NCBI GenBank assembly: GCA_025558075.1
Contig: JAHLKF010000024.1
Coordinates: 62,001-126,000, forward strand
Direction: 5' to 3'
Origin: Gaertneriomyces semiglobifer
Lineage: Eukaryota; Chytridiomycota; Chytridiomycetes; Spizellomycetales; Spizellomycetaceae
DNA length: 64,000 bases
Every line of letters starts with the position of its first letter. Position 1 is the first letter of the stretch. Position numbers and translations under genes: made by a program. The notes beneath the pieces are model-generated. The model had not been told where the DNA came from and made no database searches. It saw only the letters and a list, made by a program, of their open reading frames with translations. Positions 46,801 to 57,400 of the stretch are shown here, piece by piece.

Positions 46801-48257
46801 GGAAGTACTCATTCTATCATCAATCCATTCAACGGATTACAAACGTTGGACGGTTGAGGCGCATGTTGTTGCCGTGGTTGAACAGGCAATCCTCCCCCTC
46901 TCCAGGGATGAACTGAAGCAAGCGCTTCTAAATGCTTACAAGAAGATAGAGGAGGATGTTTCGCGACAGAAATACGTCAAAAATGAGGCTGGGTCACTCT
47001 TCAAAATTGTAGACAAGCTGTGCGCTCCCGCAGGCGCCTTTACGATCATACTCGCCCAATTTGAGGCTGAGGTATGTTCCGCTCTCGTTTAACATCGACT
47101 GTTATCTCATGAAGTTGCCGATACAGTGTACTTCGAGACTTTATAACGACGCGCATATTGCCCTACTGAGAAACAAGTACCGTCAGGAGGAATTTGCGGA
47201 TCAATTTCGGCCGTCCAAGAAGATCAAGTTATGCAACGAGGGTACGGTACAGGAGGACGCGGAGCCGGAGGATGCAGACAGTGTCGACAATACTTGCCAT
47301 GCTACAAGTTCTGCTGCGGAAACACTGAATGAAGAGGCGTCTGCCTCCCCTACAGTGCCTACACTACTACGAAAGATCAAAAGGGATATTCCGTCATCAT
47401 TGGTGGCGATTGCCGCTACCCTTGCCGTTACACAAGAGAAGCAATACATCGACTGTCGACCAACGAGTCCGACTTTCCATCTTATTAGTGACCAAGCGCT
47501 TGAGGAGTGTGCTGCGTATATTGGCTCGCTCGCGGATCATCTTGTACAGGATGCGACACATGACTTTCTGGCGGATTTCTTTTCCAAAGAGCAAACAAAT
47601 ACCGCATGGGAAGCCGCTTGTCACAGTCCAGACCGATAGTATTATAGACACTATCGGTCTGGACTGTGGCACCGCTCTCGACACGATAACCATTTCATAT
47701 GAAAACCCACAGATTGCTGCCGTTGCCAGAGTGATTCGAGTAACATTGTCTGTTTTTCTAAAAGCGTTTTCGCCTGGACCCTTGAACCCTTTTTTGCGGG
47801 TGGATACATTGGACTGCCAACATCGGAACCAATATGTGCATCCAGTGTTTGAGCGGTTCCTGTGGGAGATTGGCAAAGTTGTGTACAGTTATGGAGGAGA
47901 TAACGGATGAGTTCATTAGCAAAGGCAAAGCTGGCGGATTGGGGGTGCTGTTTGATGCGGAAAAGTTTCCCATCATATATGTTGAAGGAAGCCGGACTGC
48001 TCCAAAAAAAAGGGAAGGATGTAGAAGATGCGGCCAAAATTGCCGTGAACATGGCGAAAATCCGGGAGCTGACACTGGAACACCTGTGTCATAACTGTCG
48101 ACGAGCACCAGAGTTTTTGGCTACATTCGGGGCGCAAAGCATCACAACGCAGATCCGCTTGGTGATGCAGGAATATTGTGATTACCTTTTCTTGCATGAG
48201 ATAGAGTCGGTGTCAGTACCTAGAGACCCGACTGAGATGTTGTTCTACAGGGGATGA
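46801..48257 (+). pseudogene. Damaged putative nuclease-like family gene
   Basis: The plus-strand frame opens after a TTTGTAG acceptor at 46800 (EVLILSSIHSTDYKRW, VVEQAILPLSRDELKQAL). It crosses a clean 55-nt intron (47072-47126), then runs through NDAHIALLRNKYRQEEF and an acidic linker to a TAG at 47637-47639 inside a 19-bp inverted repeat. The likely continuation is in another frame (IDTIGLDCGTALDTITISYE, HPVFERFLWEIGKVVYSYGG). It then shifts to MEEITDEFISKGKAGGLGV with KFPIIYVEGSR, and across a run of eight A to KDVEDAAKIAVNMAKIREL, ending at 48257. The IIYVEGSR strand and Lys-rich helix resemble the VEIS-K pattern at 42.7 kb. Confidence 0.5.
47622..47668. repeat. Perfect 19-bp inverted repeat at a frame break
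   Basis: CACAGTCCAGACCGATAGT at 47622-47640, 9-nt loop, and the exact reverse complement at 47650-47668. The first reading frame of the host gene ends inside the left arm, and the coding continuation after it is in a different frame. Confidence 0.95.
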
Positions 48258-48326
48258 AAGTGCTGAAGCCAAAGGGGGCTTGATAGATCTAGAGACTATG
48301 ATCTCACCCTCTCAACGAACCGCGTG

Positions 48327-48391
48327 TTTTTCCCATGGCAAATGAATGGCAAGTGTCATGGGAAAAAGTGGCAAACAAAGGCATATAAATA
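48327..48391 (+). promoter_or_regulatory. Inverted repeat followed by a TATA-like element
   Basis: TTTTTCCCATG at 48327-48337 pairs with CATGGGAAAAA at 48357-48367. A CATATAAATAG element follows at 48382-48392 and then a pyrimidine-rich CCTCCCCTTTCCCCTC start-like tract. It looks like a promoter, but the only coding matter downstream is the dynein fragment at 48.6 kb. Confidence 0.4.
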
Positions 48392-48621
48392 GCGGGCGGG
48401 TATAGGTATCCTCCCCTTTCCCCTCAAACAAGCATAGGCTGGATTAAGCATTATAAAGGACCTTAGCGTAGTTTAGTTTGCTGCCACCCACACACCCGGG
48501 ATTATCCTGCACGTACGTCCGTCTTGCGGGCATTACTCCAAACAAGGAGCGCGCGGCTGGTCCATTGACAGCCGCTTACACCCATAGCTTGGCAGGCTGG
48601 TAGCCTGTCGACGAGTCCGGA

Positions 48622-48717
48622 GTACACGTCCTGAACCCCAATTCGATAACCATGGGACCGTTCTACGGGGAGTTTGATCCCCAAACCCACGAGTGGAACG
48701 ACGGGATTTGGGATGGC
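48622..48717 (+). pseudogene. Dynein heavy chain fragment (AAA2 region)
   Basis: Thirty-two codons match the dynein AAA2 segment: [19 protein letters not shown] then [13 protein letters not shown], against HVLNPKSITMGQLYGEFD and PQTHEWSDGIF in the intact gene at 51.5-64 kb. DNA identity to the minus strand near 58378-58440 is roughly 80%, so it is a diverged paralogue piece rather than a fresh copy. Nothing dynein-like is seen on either side. Confidence 0.8.
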
Positions 48718-49482
48718 CGAAGCTATACAAGTGCGCACTGGTTCCTCTTCGGCAAGAGACGGCAAGATCGCGGACGCGGTGATCAATTGCCGCTTGGCTC
48801 AGCGCTTTTCACATGGGGTCAGCTTTCCCACTAAACGGGGTTCTGGATGAGAGCACTCAGCGCGGACAAGTGCAGTCTTCCTGGTTTTCAATGGTGACAA
48901 TGTTGTTCATCTTTCGACCGAGCTCTTTCTATATGGGAGACTGGATATTGAAGGTGGATAAATGTAGGACCGAGTTCAGATGGTGCCCGTTCCGGACATC
49001 TACTGGTAGTACATGTCTCCATGGAGAAGGTCGCAAACAAGACGCCGTCTACCCCTACAAAATAGCTGGCCTGTGCTGGGTTCCTCTGGGCCCATTGAAA
49101 CCAATATACCAAGTAAAATACATATTCCCGGATCCATTGTATCAGATATGCCCTGTTCATCAAAAACCTTCCGTGCCGAACTTTTGACTGAAAGAATATC
49201 CTTTGGCAACATGACCTGTAACAAATGTCAAGGACTGAAGCTTGACAGCTGCCAGGACTTTGCTACAACCCAAAACCCGGTTGATGTCCACTAGCGCGTA
49301 CTTATGATTGACCTTTACACAGGCACTCCAAGCACCCGTATGTTGCTACAAGAACCCGTGGAAAGAGAAATTTATCTCCGGTCTCCCAGGTATCTGTATC
49401 CTGTGCATCCATTACATCAGTGTCCCAGGCCAACACCGCAGGAGCCCTTAAGAACCCACTGACCTGGGCGTTGGCACCGAGG

Positions 49483-49938
49483 AAACCACACTCCCATCTT
49501 CAAGTATGCCGGTCTGGAGGTCGCCGACTACCGAGACTTTGACAAGAAGACCAACGGTCTCGATTTCGCCGGGATTGTCACAGATCTGAAGGTAAAACCA
49601 ACAATGCACACTCTTCTACTATTTTCTTCCTTAATCACATCTTCATTTCCTCAAAGAATAAATATGTGTTCCCTTCGACATCGCTCAGATGGCCGACCGT
49701 ATCATTTCCATGCGCTCCCAACTCCGTGGACATGTGAATGCGACCTACAATGGTGCTTTCTTTGCCTTGGGAACACGTTACGAGCTAAGACCGGTATGTT
49801 CTGTTATACGGGACTCAAACCCGAGCAAGTGGAAATTGAAGAGTGACCATTCTGAGTATTCAATTTAACCCGTGATGAGTGCATTAGTATCGCGGGGATA
49901 AATGTCGACTACCTTGCCAAGAGTGCTATGAGGTTATT
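49483..49938 (+). pseudogene. Aspartate aminotransferase fragment
   Basis: Codes NHTPIFKYAGLEVADYRDF then DKKTNGLDFAGIVTDLK, the PLP-enzyme segment after the NPTW motif of class I aspartate aminotransferase. A normal donor and acceptor (49592-49656, 65 nt) follow. The next exon jumps to the C-terminal part: MADRIISMRSQLRGHV, MFCYTGLKPEQVE, then across a stop and frame change to DECISIAGINVDYLAK. The whole N-terminal half and the central part with the PLP lysine are missing, so it cannot be active. The retained intron shows it is a DNA-level duplicate, not retrocopied. Confidence 0.8.
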
Positions 49939-50224
49939 AAGTAAAAAAATAGCGACTGACTACCTTGTGTTTTGTTCTCGTTATCGTGTATATATGTGCG
50001 TGCGCTTGTTTAGCGTTTGGTGAGAAAAAAAATGGGTCTCTTTTGTTGAACTTGACCGTTTGTCTGACTCGCGATGGGTGGTTCCTTGTTCTCGAAGTTG
50101 AGAGTTCGCCAACACGCTTCAAAACCAGGTAAGGAGAGGGCTGCCGACTGTTGAGCTGCTTGTCCATTTCTTGGTGCCCGCCTCTGTCTTTTTCACTCAC
50201 CCCAGCCGAGCGACCGTTCCGCGG

Positions 50225-50906
50225 ATGCCCGAACGCCTCGAGCTTTCGAACCCACCAACTAAATTTAAAGTATCCCCGGAGTACATGTACCAAGTGCTCG
50301 ATGAATTGAATACCGACGAAAGAACTCGCTGCAATGCGGCAATTTTATGAAATAATGCGTGGCCGACTCGTCAAGGAAGTTAAGGATCAGTTTATTGAAT
50401 GGACGCTATCTAATGAATCCGCTGCACCGAGGTTCTATCGTTCGCCGTATGACGCACCTGAAGAAGAAGGGGAACAAGAAAATTGAAAGAAATAGAACAA
50501 GAAACAAAAGGAAAAGCAAAAGACTTGACGCCAAAACCTGAAGCTGATCCCGTTGCTGAGGTCCAGCCTATATACCCAATGCCGGGGCAAGGATTCACAG
50601 AACCCGTCCAGGATCTGAACCATCAACGAAACCACGGGCAAAAGGAACCGGCAGGTACGTGATGAGAACGCGGTCACAAACAAAGCCCTAGCAAAAATTC
50701 CGTCCTTTTTTGGTCTTCAGATGAGCCCGCCCCAAAAATGGCTCGCCGAAGGAAGGACATTCCCCCTGTCATCGTTCCAACCGTATCGTTCGGATGAAAC
50801 CACCGCGAGCGATCTCAGTAAGGCACCCGCTCAATTGGTTCCGTTTATGAGGGCGAGAAGGAACAAGAAACAAGAAGAAGAAGACGAAGAAATGCTTATG
50901 AAATGA
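50225..50906 (+). pseudogene. Unknown gene with several frameshifts
   Basis: Protein-like pieces run from ATG 50225 (MPERLELSNPPTKFKVSPEY), then one base off to FYEIMRGRLVKEVKDQFIEW, then to a Glu/Lys/Pro-rich stretch (IEQETKGKAKDLTPKPEADP). A clean intron 50655-50720 (66 nt) follows, then DEPAPKMARRRKDIPPVIV and a last shift to SDETTASDLSKAPAQLV ending in TGA at 50904-50906. At least three single-base shifts are needed for one product. Family not recognised. Confidence 0.45.
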
Positions 50907-51464
50907 AAAGATTACCGCCGTAGCTGTTTCGAGTGTCCCTCCATGGGGCAACCCTCTAAAGCCTAAGGATTGTCAGGAGTGGTAGTACTTTGCACTTCAT
51001 TGGCCCGTGATTTTGGGCATTTGTGGCCTCGGTGTATTCTAATACGACTGCCACTGCAATCGTTCCTGTGCTGCGTCCGTTTTCCACGGGTGCTTGCAGC
51101 GCCACCTATTGGAATATGTGAGCGATTGACTGCCTTATGCATTGGTTGTTCTTCTTTTCCATGGCCATCTCCATGTCAGTTTTGCTCACGCCGTTATGTT
51201 GCGTTCTCATACGTTCTCAGTCGGAGCGTAGAGTGAAAGGGAAAACAAGAAAGCAACACATTGCAGGTAGCAAACGACTTTTGGATTGGACAGCATAAAG
51301 CATGAACGTGTTTGCTAAGATGAAGATTCCGTGCGGAACACTGCCGTCGAGGCATTTTCGGATGTATTTTAAAATGAATTGGGGAACGTTTCGAAACATT
51401 TCGTAGACTAGCCGTAGCTTTTTTTATTAAACATAAACACAATACAAGAAAATTCACATGTCAT
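50907..51464. other. 3' flank of the dynein gene
   Basis: No gene seen. On the minus strand an AATAAA hexamer at 51423-51428 lies about 40 nt after the dynein stop and is a good candidate polyadenylation signal. Confidence 0.5.
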
Positions 51465-54400
51465 TTAAAATCCGAGCGACATAATCGCTGCCACTCCCCG
51501 CTTCACCCAGTGGGATTCTGGCTTGTCCGTTGGAAGTTCGATCGATAGCACAAAGTTCGTCGAGTGGCCAGTTGTTGAGAGGGCACCTGCTCGAGTGCCA
51601 GTTTTGTAGACGGGGCAGAGGTAAACCCCGGTTTCGGCGCGGCGGCGGTTTTGCTTTGGCAAGAGCCAGATGACGCTAAGTTCGGTGTAGAGTTCTTTCG
51701 CACGGCTTTCAGCGAGGGCACGACGTGCACCATCCCAGCGGGCGCCCTCCAAATACAGTCCGCGAATGTACGCTCCGTCTCCAGGCTTTTGCCCAATGTC
51801 TTCCCATCGCATATCAACAATCTTGAAGTCGAAAGAAAGGGTGTCGATGGGAATGACGTACTTCCTCGCATAATTTTGTAAAGTTGCCGTTAAGAACGAT
51901 TGCGGAAAGAACAATCCCGAAATCCAGAAGACAGCAGGTGGGCCATTCTTTTGCCAGGCCGACAGGAAAGTTGTTCTAGCCACTAAGTCCGTAATGTAGC
52001 CAGAGAGGGGCTTGACCGTAGGGTACGAGACGGCTGCGAATGTCGGGGGCAGCTGATTTTGATAGATTGCGTTCGCCGTTTCTTCAAGAGACTGGGACAT
52101 CACCACCAGTCCTTTCAAAGCCTTGTCCAGTTCGGCCAGTGTGGTCCGGATAACCTTGAGAAGGCGATTGTATCTTAGCACCTCTTGCGATACAACCGTC
52201 GCATAAGAATCGCCATAGTCCGTTTTCTGGCGCTCCGAAGGAAGGAGTGAAGGTATCTTTTCTTGTAGCGTGGTCACTGTGGCTGCAATAACTTCTTCTC
52301 GACTCTTGGTAGCACCTCGAGGGGATGCTTTTGGTGACAACGCCAGTAGGGTTTCAAAAAGAGTGCTGGCCTCACGCTGAGCAAATGTTATACTAGCGTT
52401 CTCATTCATCCCGAATATGTCCGTAGTTTCATCGGTGGGGAGGCTTCTCAGGTAGTTCCTCACGTCTTGATATGTGTCCCCCGAGGGGCAGATGTAAACA
52501 CCATTTGAGTCAAATTGGTGGTTGTCGTTCAAAACGGCAGGATTTACAAAGTCCCGGGTGAGGGTGTGAACCAGTCGTCGATCCCAGTCGTCTGTGACGC
52601 GCCCGCCGTAGTTGATGTCCGCCACAAGGGTTTGTAAGACCGTCCATGGAACCTTCTCGTCGGTAAAGAAGTGATTTGCTTGCTGGACAGAGACTCGGAG
52701 GTCTCCGTCAGTAAACTCGTAAGGAATATTGTAACCTAAAGAGCCAAATCGCTTCCGTTCCACTAGTATGGCGTGCAGAAAAGACATTGCGAAGACCAGT
52801 CTGCGCCATCCAACGCGTCCCCCAGCCCATATGTCCTCGGTAAATGTCTTTACAAGGTTGGCCTTGAGTCCGCTAGGTGCTTCCATGGTTGTCTTAACAC
52901 CGCTGCGCAAGATTGAAGATGGGAATTGTGATGTTGGAGTCGATGTCAGCCATAGACGGAAGTCTCGATGGATGTTAACAGGATCTTCACTCATGCTGGT
53001 GACGAGTCTTTCAAGGCGCGGCATCCATGAAGGCGACAGATGACAGTTTTGCAAAAGTACCCAAAGTCCTCGCTCGGCGCCTTCCTTGATTAGCGCTTCA
53101 GCTCGTGGTCCTTGGCCTTGGCCTAGAGACACTGATAACAACCGCTTCGTAAATCGCATCTCTTCGGCAAATTTGTACAGTGCCGTTGCGGGATCCGCGC
53201 CGGGAGAGAGGACAAAGATGAGCGGGCTAGTCGGAGTCGACTCTTTGAATAAAGACACCATGTCCGTGGTACTTGGTTCCACAAAGCGTTGTCCCAGCAT
53301 AGCGCACACGAATCCGCTGATTGCGACTAACATCTTGTCCGGCCGTAGGCATTTCAGAGGCAATAACTTCTGGAATGGCGTCAAAGTGGTTGACCATCGT
53401 CCGGGTAACGGTTCCTTGTGAGGGGCACTGGAGTCAAAGATGCGTTGGCGGAACTCGTCGACGTTATCCACAAAGTCCTCAGAGAAGGTGTTGAAGGCTG
53501 GTAAAGAAGATAGAGCAAGAACCGATGTCCAAGCGTTTGCGGACAGCCAGTCAGGTGCTGGGTTTGGCATTCTCCGTTCCGTAGTGGATGAGACGCCGGA
53601 GAGGAGGAAGCGCCATTCGTCGGGATCGATGCGATTGTCATTCATTTCAATTCTGACCAGTAGAAGGAATGAGAACAGCAGTTTGTGCCTCTCAAACAGA
53701 GAGCGACAAACGTTTTCAAACAGTGAAAACGTAAAATGGTCGATAATGGCGAGGACACGTTTTTCGACGTTGTCGGATTTTTCAGAACGATTGATGGCGT
53801 TGGTGAATAAGGCCATGAACCAAGCCAAGGAATATTGATACATCGGGTCGATCGCGGCAAGTTCGGTGATGCAGAAGAAAAGCACCCGAGTCCGGACTGC
53901 GACGGGGGCGTATTTGTTTCTCGTAGTGTCAATCTCTTTTTCAGTGGCTTCGGCGGCGATCACCTTCCGCTGAATTTCTTCACTAGTTTCCTTAGAGGCG
54001 GCCAATGTATCGATGAGTCGTTCATCATCCACGGGGCTCCCTTGTACCGACGATAAGAGGTAAAGGATCTTATCCTCAATTTCTTTTAGCTCCCGCCGCA
54101 TCTGGGCGTTTTGTGCGGTTAGATGCGTCTTCGCTTCTTCCAAATCGGGACGCTCGTTTGCGACGACGATTGCTAATAGTTGGTCTTCCAAACCTGGGCC
54201 GGCGAGCGTGAAGTTGACCAAGGTCAATGTTGCGGCAAGTTCAGGTGAGAAAGCGGGGTTGGGTAATGGTGTCGTCAGGTAAAGCCTGAAGTCAGCGTTG
54301 TATGGAAGGATAGTATCTCCCAATTTGATGACCAAACTAGCGCCTTGTCGATACGTTTGTTGAAGCAGGATTGGATCTAAGGCCGGATCCAGTTTTTCCT

Positions 54401-57400
54401 GAACATTCTCCAAAAGAACCGGTTTCCCGAATCGAACCGCATTCTCGAGCGACCGGATCAGATCCCTGTCAGTTAATTTCACCACCTCCAATCCGTTTTC
54501 TTTCTCCATGTTCCGGATCCATTTGTTCGCTTGACCTTGCGGGTCGATAAATAATGGCCAACGGCGAGCCTGTTGTACGATAATAGCATTGTCACGACTG
54601 AGAAAGTCTTTCGGTAAACCGTGAAGTTCCCATTCCCGGAGTTTGACCGAGTCTCCAAGGGTATCGAAGAGCGATATGTGATGTGTATGGGGTATATTGA
54701 AGCGCTTCAAAGCATCGGACCAGTTGGTAAGAAGATCTTGCCGATATTCAGCAGTGAACGGTCCGAGGTATGCGATGGCTCCAGCTGCAAGGAGTATATC
54801 ACCTGTGATGTTGTGGATCTTTATATCCAATTGTTCAATCGTCTTAGCCCAGCGGCCTTTTTCGTCAGATAGTCCGGTAATGAGCTTTCCAGCTCTGACG
54901 AGCTTGACATTACACTCTTCGACTTTCTTCGACAGCTCTTCTTTCTTGGCGAGAGATTCGTCGTACCGCTTCTCCATTTCCTTGATGTTGATTTCGGATT
55001 CTCTCATTTGCTTTTTCAAATCGGCGACGAGTTTAAGCGTAGCGTCCAGCGAAGCTTGCGCTTCTTGAAGCCTGGCCCTCTTCGGGGCGACAGATCGGGA
55101 AACCCAATAGTACTTTTCCATGGCTCGTACCCAAGCGCACATTGATGTTGCCGCCTTCGAAACGCGTGAGATGACCGATACTTGAAATTCGGGTGAATCG
55201 ATGTACGGCTTGATTTTCTGAATCGTGGTTTCAGAGATGTTATCCTTTTCAAAGTTGATCAGACTGTCCAGAAACTTTTGAGGATCGGCCAGGAGTGCTT
55301 TTCCGGGTTCCCAATAGTCGTCAACTTTCTTGCCCAGCTTGTCGCCATCAACCTTCTTTGGCTTGATATTTTTCATCAAACAAACCGCTTCAATGACCAA
55401 CTTGACGCCTTCCGGGGGTCTTTGCATCGACCGGATTTCAATAATGTCGGTCTTCGAGAGAGAGTTCAAAGACTCCAGAGCAGCATCGAGCGCAGGGAGT
55501 GCCTCATCCAGGTCGCGCTTGGCATCGTCAGCGATGGCTTTTGTTTCTTCGGCTTTCTTGTTAGAAGCAGCTTCTTCAATGGCCACTGTGGCACGGATTT
55601 CCTCGGCTTGAACCTTGTCAGCAGCGATCCTCTTCATAGCATATTCTGTCTCCTGGCTAGTTTGCAGGAGCATGGGTTGCATAGCTTCGAGTTCTTCTTG
55701 CAGTAGCTCGACTTCTTTGGTGGCATTGAGAAGCTTTTCGAGACCCACTGATGTTCTTTTGCGTAAGGCCGCAAGTTCGGCCCGCTTCTTTCCCAGCAGT
55801 CCTTTGTAAAGACTTAACAGCTCCAGGTAAGACTTCGGCGTAACATGATTATGCCGGTTGAGCTCTTGCTTGTAATCGATGCACTTCCTGCGCACAGACT
55901 CGTGCATGAGAACGCAAAGGTTGACGACTCCGTCGATGATTTGTTCGCTGCCCAAGTCGTTGATTTCGGCAATTGCGTTTGCCGCGACAGACTGTAAAGC
56001 GTCTTCAGGCCATGTAGCGAACCAGTCGATTGTACAACAGTTGACCAATGATGGGAACATGCGCAGCCGTGTTCTAAAGGCATCACCGACAGGGCTCATG
56101 CAAATAATCAGGTGTAAATTCTGTCGAACGCGACTTATGTAAATCGCGTGTAGGTTTTCCTTGGTGGGAGCGATGCCTAGGTCATTGGCAATGGGCCGCA
56201 TGGTAGAGAGGATTCTATCGGCTTCTTCGGTTGTGTAGATATTGGGTACGTCGCCGCCATTCAGGATGTTGTTGACGTCTTCCAAGCAAGCCTCGGAAAT
56301 GATTTGAGTGTCCGTGTACAGGAATACCGTTGGTTTGGACTCGAGTCCAGCCCAAGAGAGAACCTTCTTGAGATCGTCCTTCCACTCGTTGATGCCGTAA
56401 CTCTTACTGATTTCAATTTGGAACAGTTCCATCTCCTCCATAAACGTCGCTAGTCGACTGAGACTTTGTCGCCCAGAACCCCCAACACCAAGCAACAGTG
56501 CGTGTCCACCAGGCTGACGTATAATTCGTCGGATGCGACTAATGTGTTCGATTGCGTCGGCGAACATGACAAGTCGCATGGGCGAAGTAGTCGTTGAGTT
56601 GAAGTCCTCGAGATACTCTTCAGCCACTTTAACAAGCTGCTTCAGATTGGGAGGGTCCGAGCTAATGGCTTCCTCGTAAGTAATTGGCAAATTTTCCTTC
56701 ATGGTGATCTTCAGAAGGTCGACAAACCATGTTTTGTCTGCATCGTCGACAAGTCGGTCACTAAAGACGCGCAGGCATTCGTTCGCCCATGTTCGCGTAA
56801 GGTGTGTGGCTGAAGAAAACGATGGTGTTGAAGCCACACCAATAATGACCTTGGACAGATCACGAAGATTGAAAGTGTAGTGCGATTTTGCGGGGGTTGG
56901 TAGCAATTCGCTTCGGATACGATTGTAAACGTGGACAGATGCCTTGACGATAGGCGAGACCATCATACGAACATCTTCATCCAACTTCTCCAAAGTAGAA
57001 CCCAAGATAGTGCCAAAAATGCGGTGAAGAGAAGCATCGTCCATTTCTACAAAGGGAAGTAGATTGAAATGCCTTGTAAAGCGTGGTGTCACGGGGTTTC
57101 TGCCACCTCCAGGAGGTCCCATAGCCGCAACCATCGTTAAATCTGATATTTCCTTGAATTGTCCAATGTTGGTACGGTCGTACCAGCCACCACAATCCAT
57201 CCATTGTCGTAACAGTTCCACTGGTGGTTGGGCACCGCAGATGTCAAGAGCCGGCATGTTGAGGTCGTCAATAAAAATGACGTAGCGTCTTCCAACAGGA
57301 GGCCCGAAGACACCCTTCCGGCGCTTTTCCATCTTCCCATCGAGGATGTCCTGTATTTGATTGGCGCTTGTCCTTGCTGAGAAGTTGAGCTGAACAGGCA

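Noticed and set aside
48813..49187. 124-codon plus-strand open frame between the dynein and aminotransferase fragments
   Set aside because: No recognisable motif and no conserved-looking block; unsupported.
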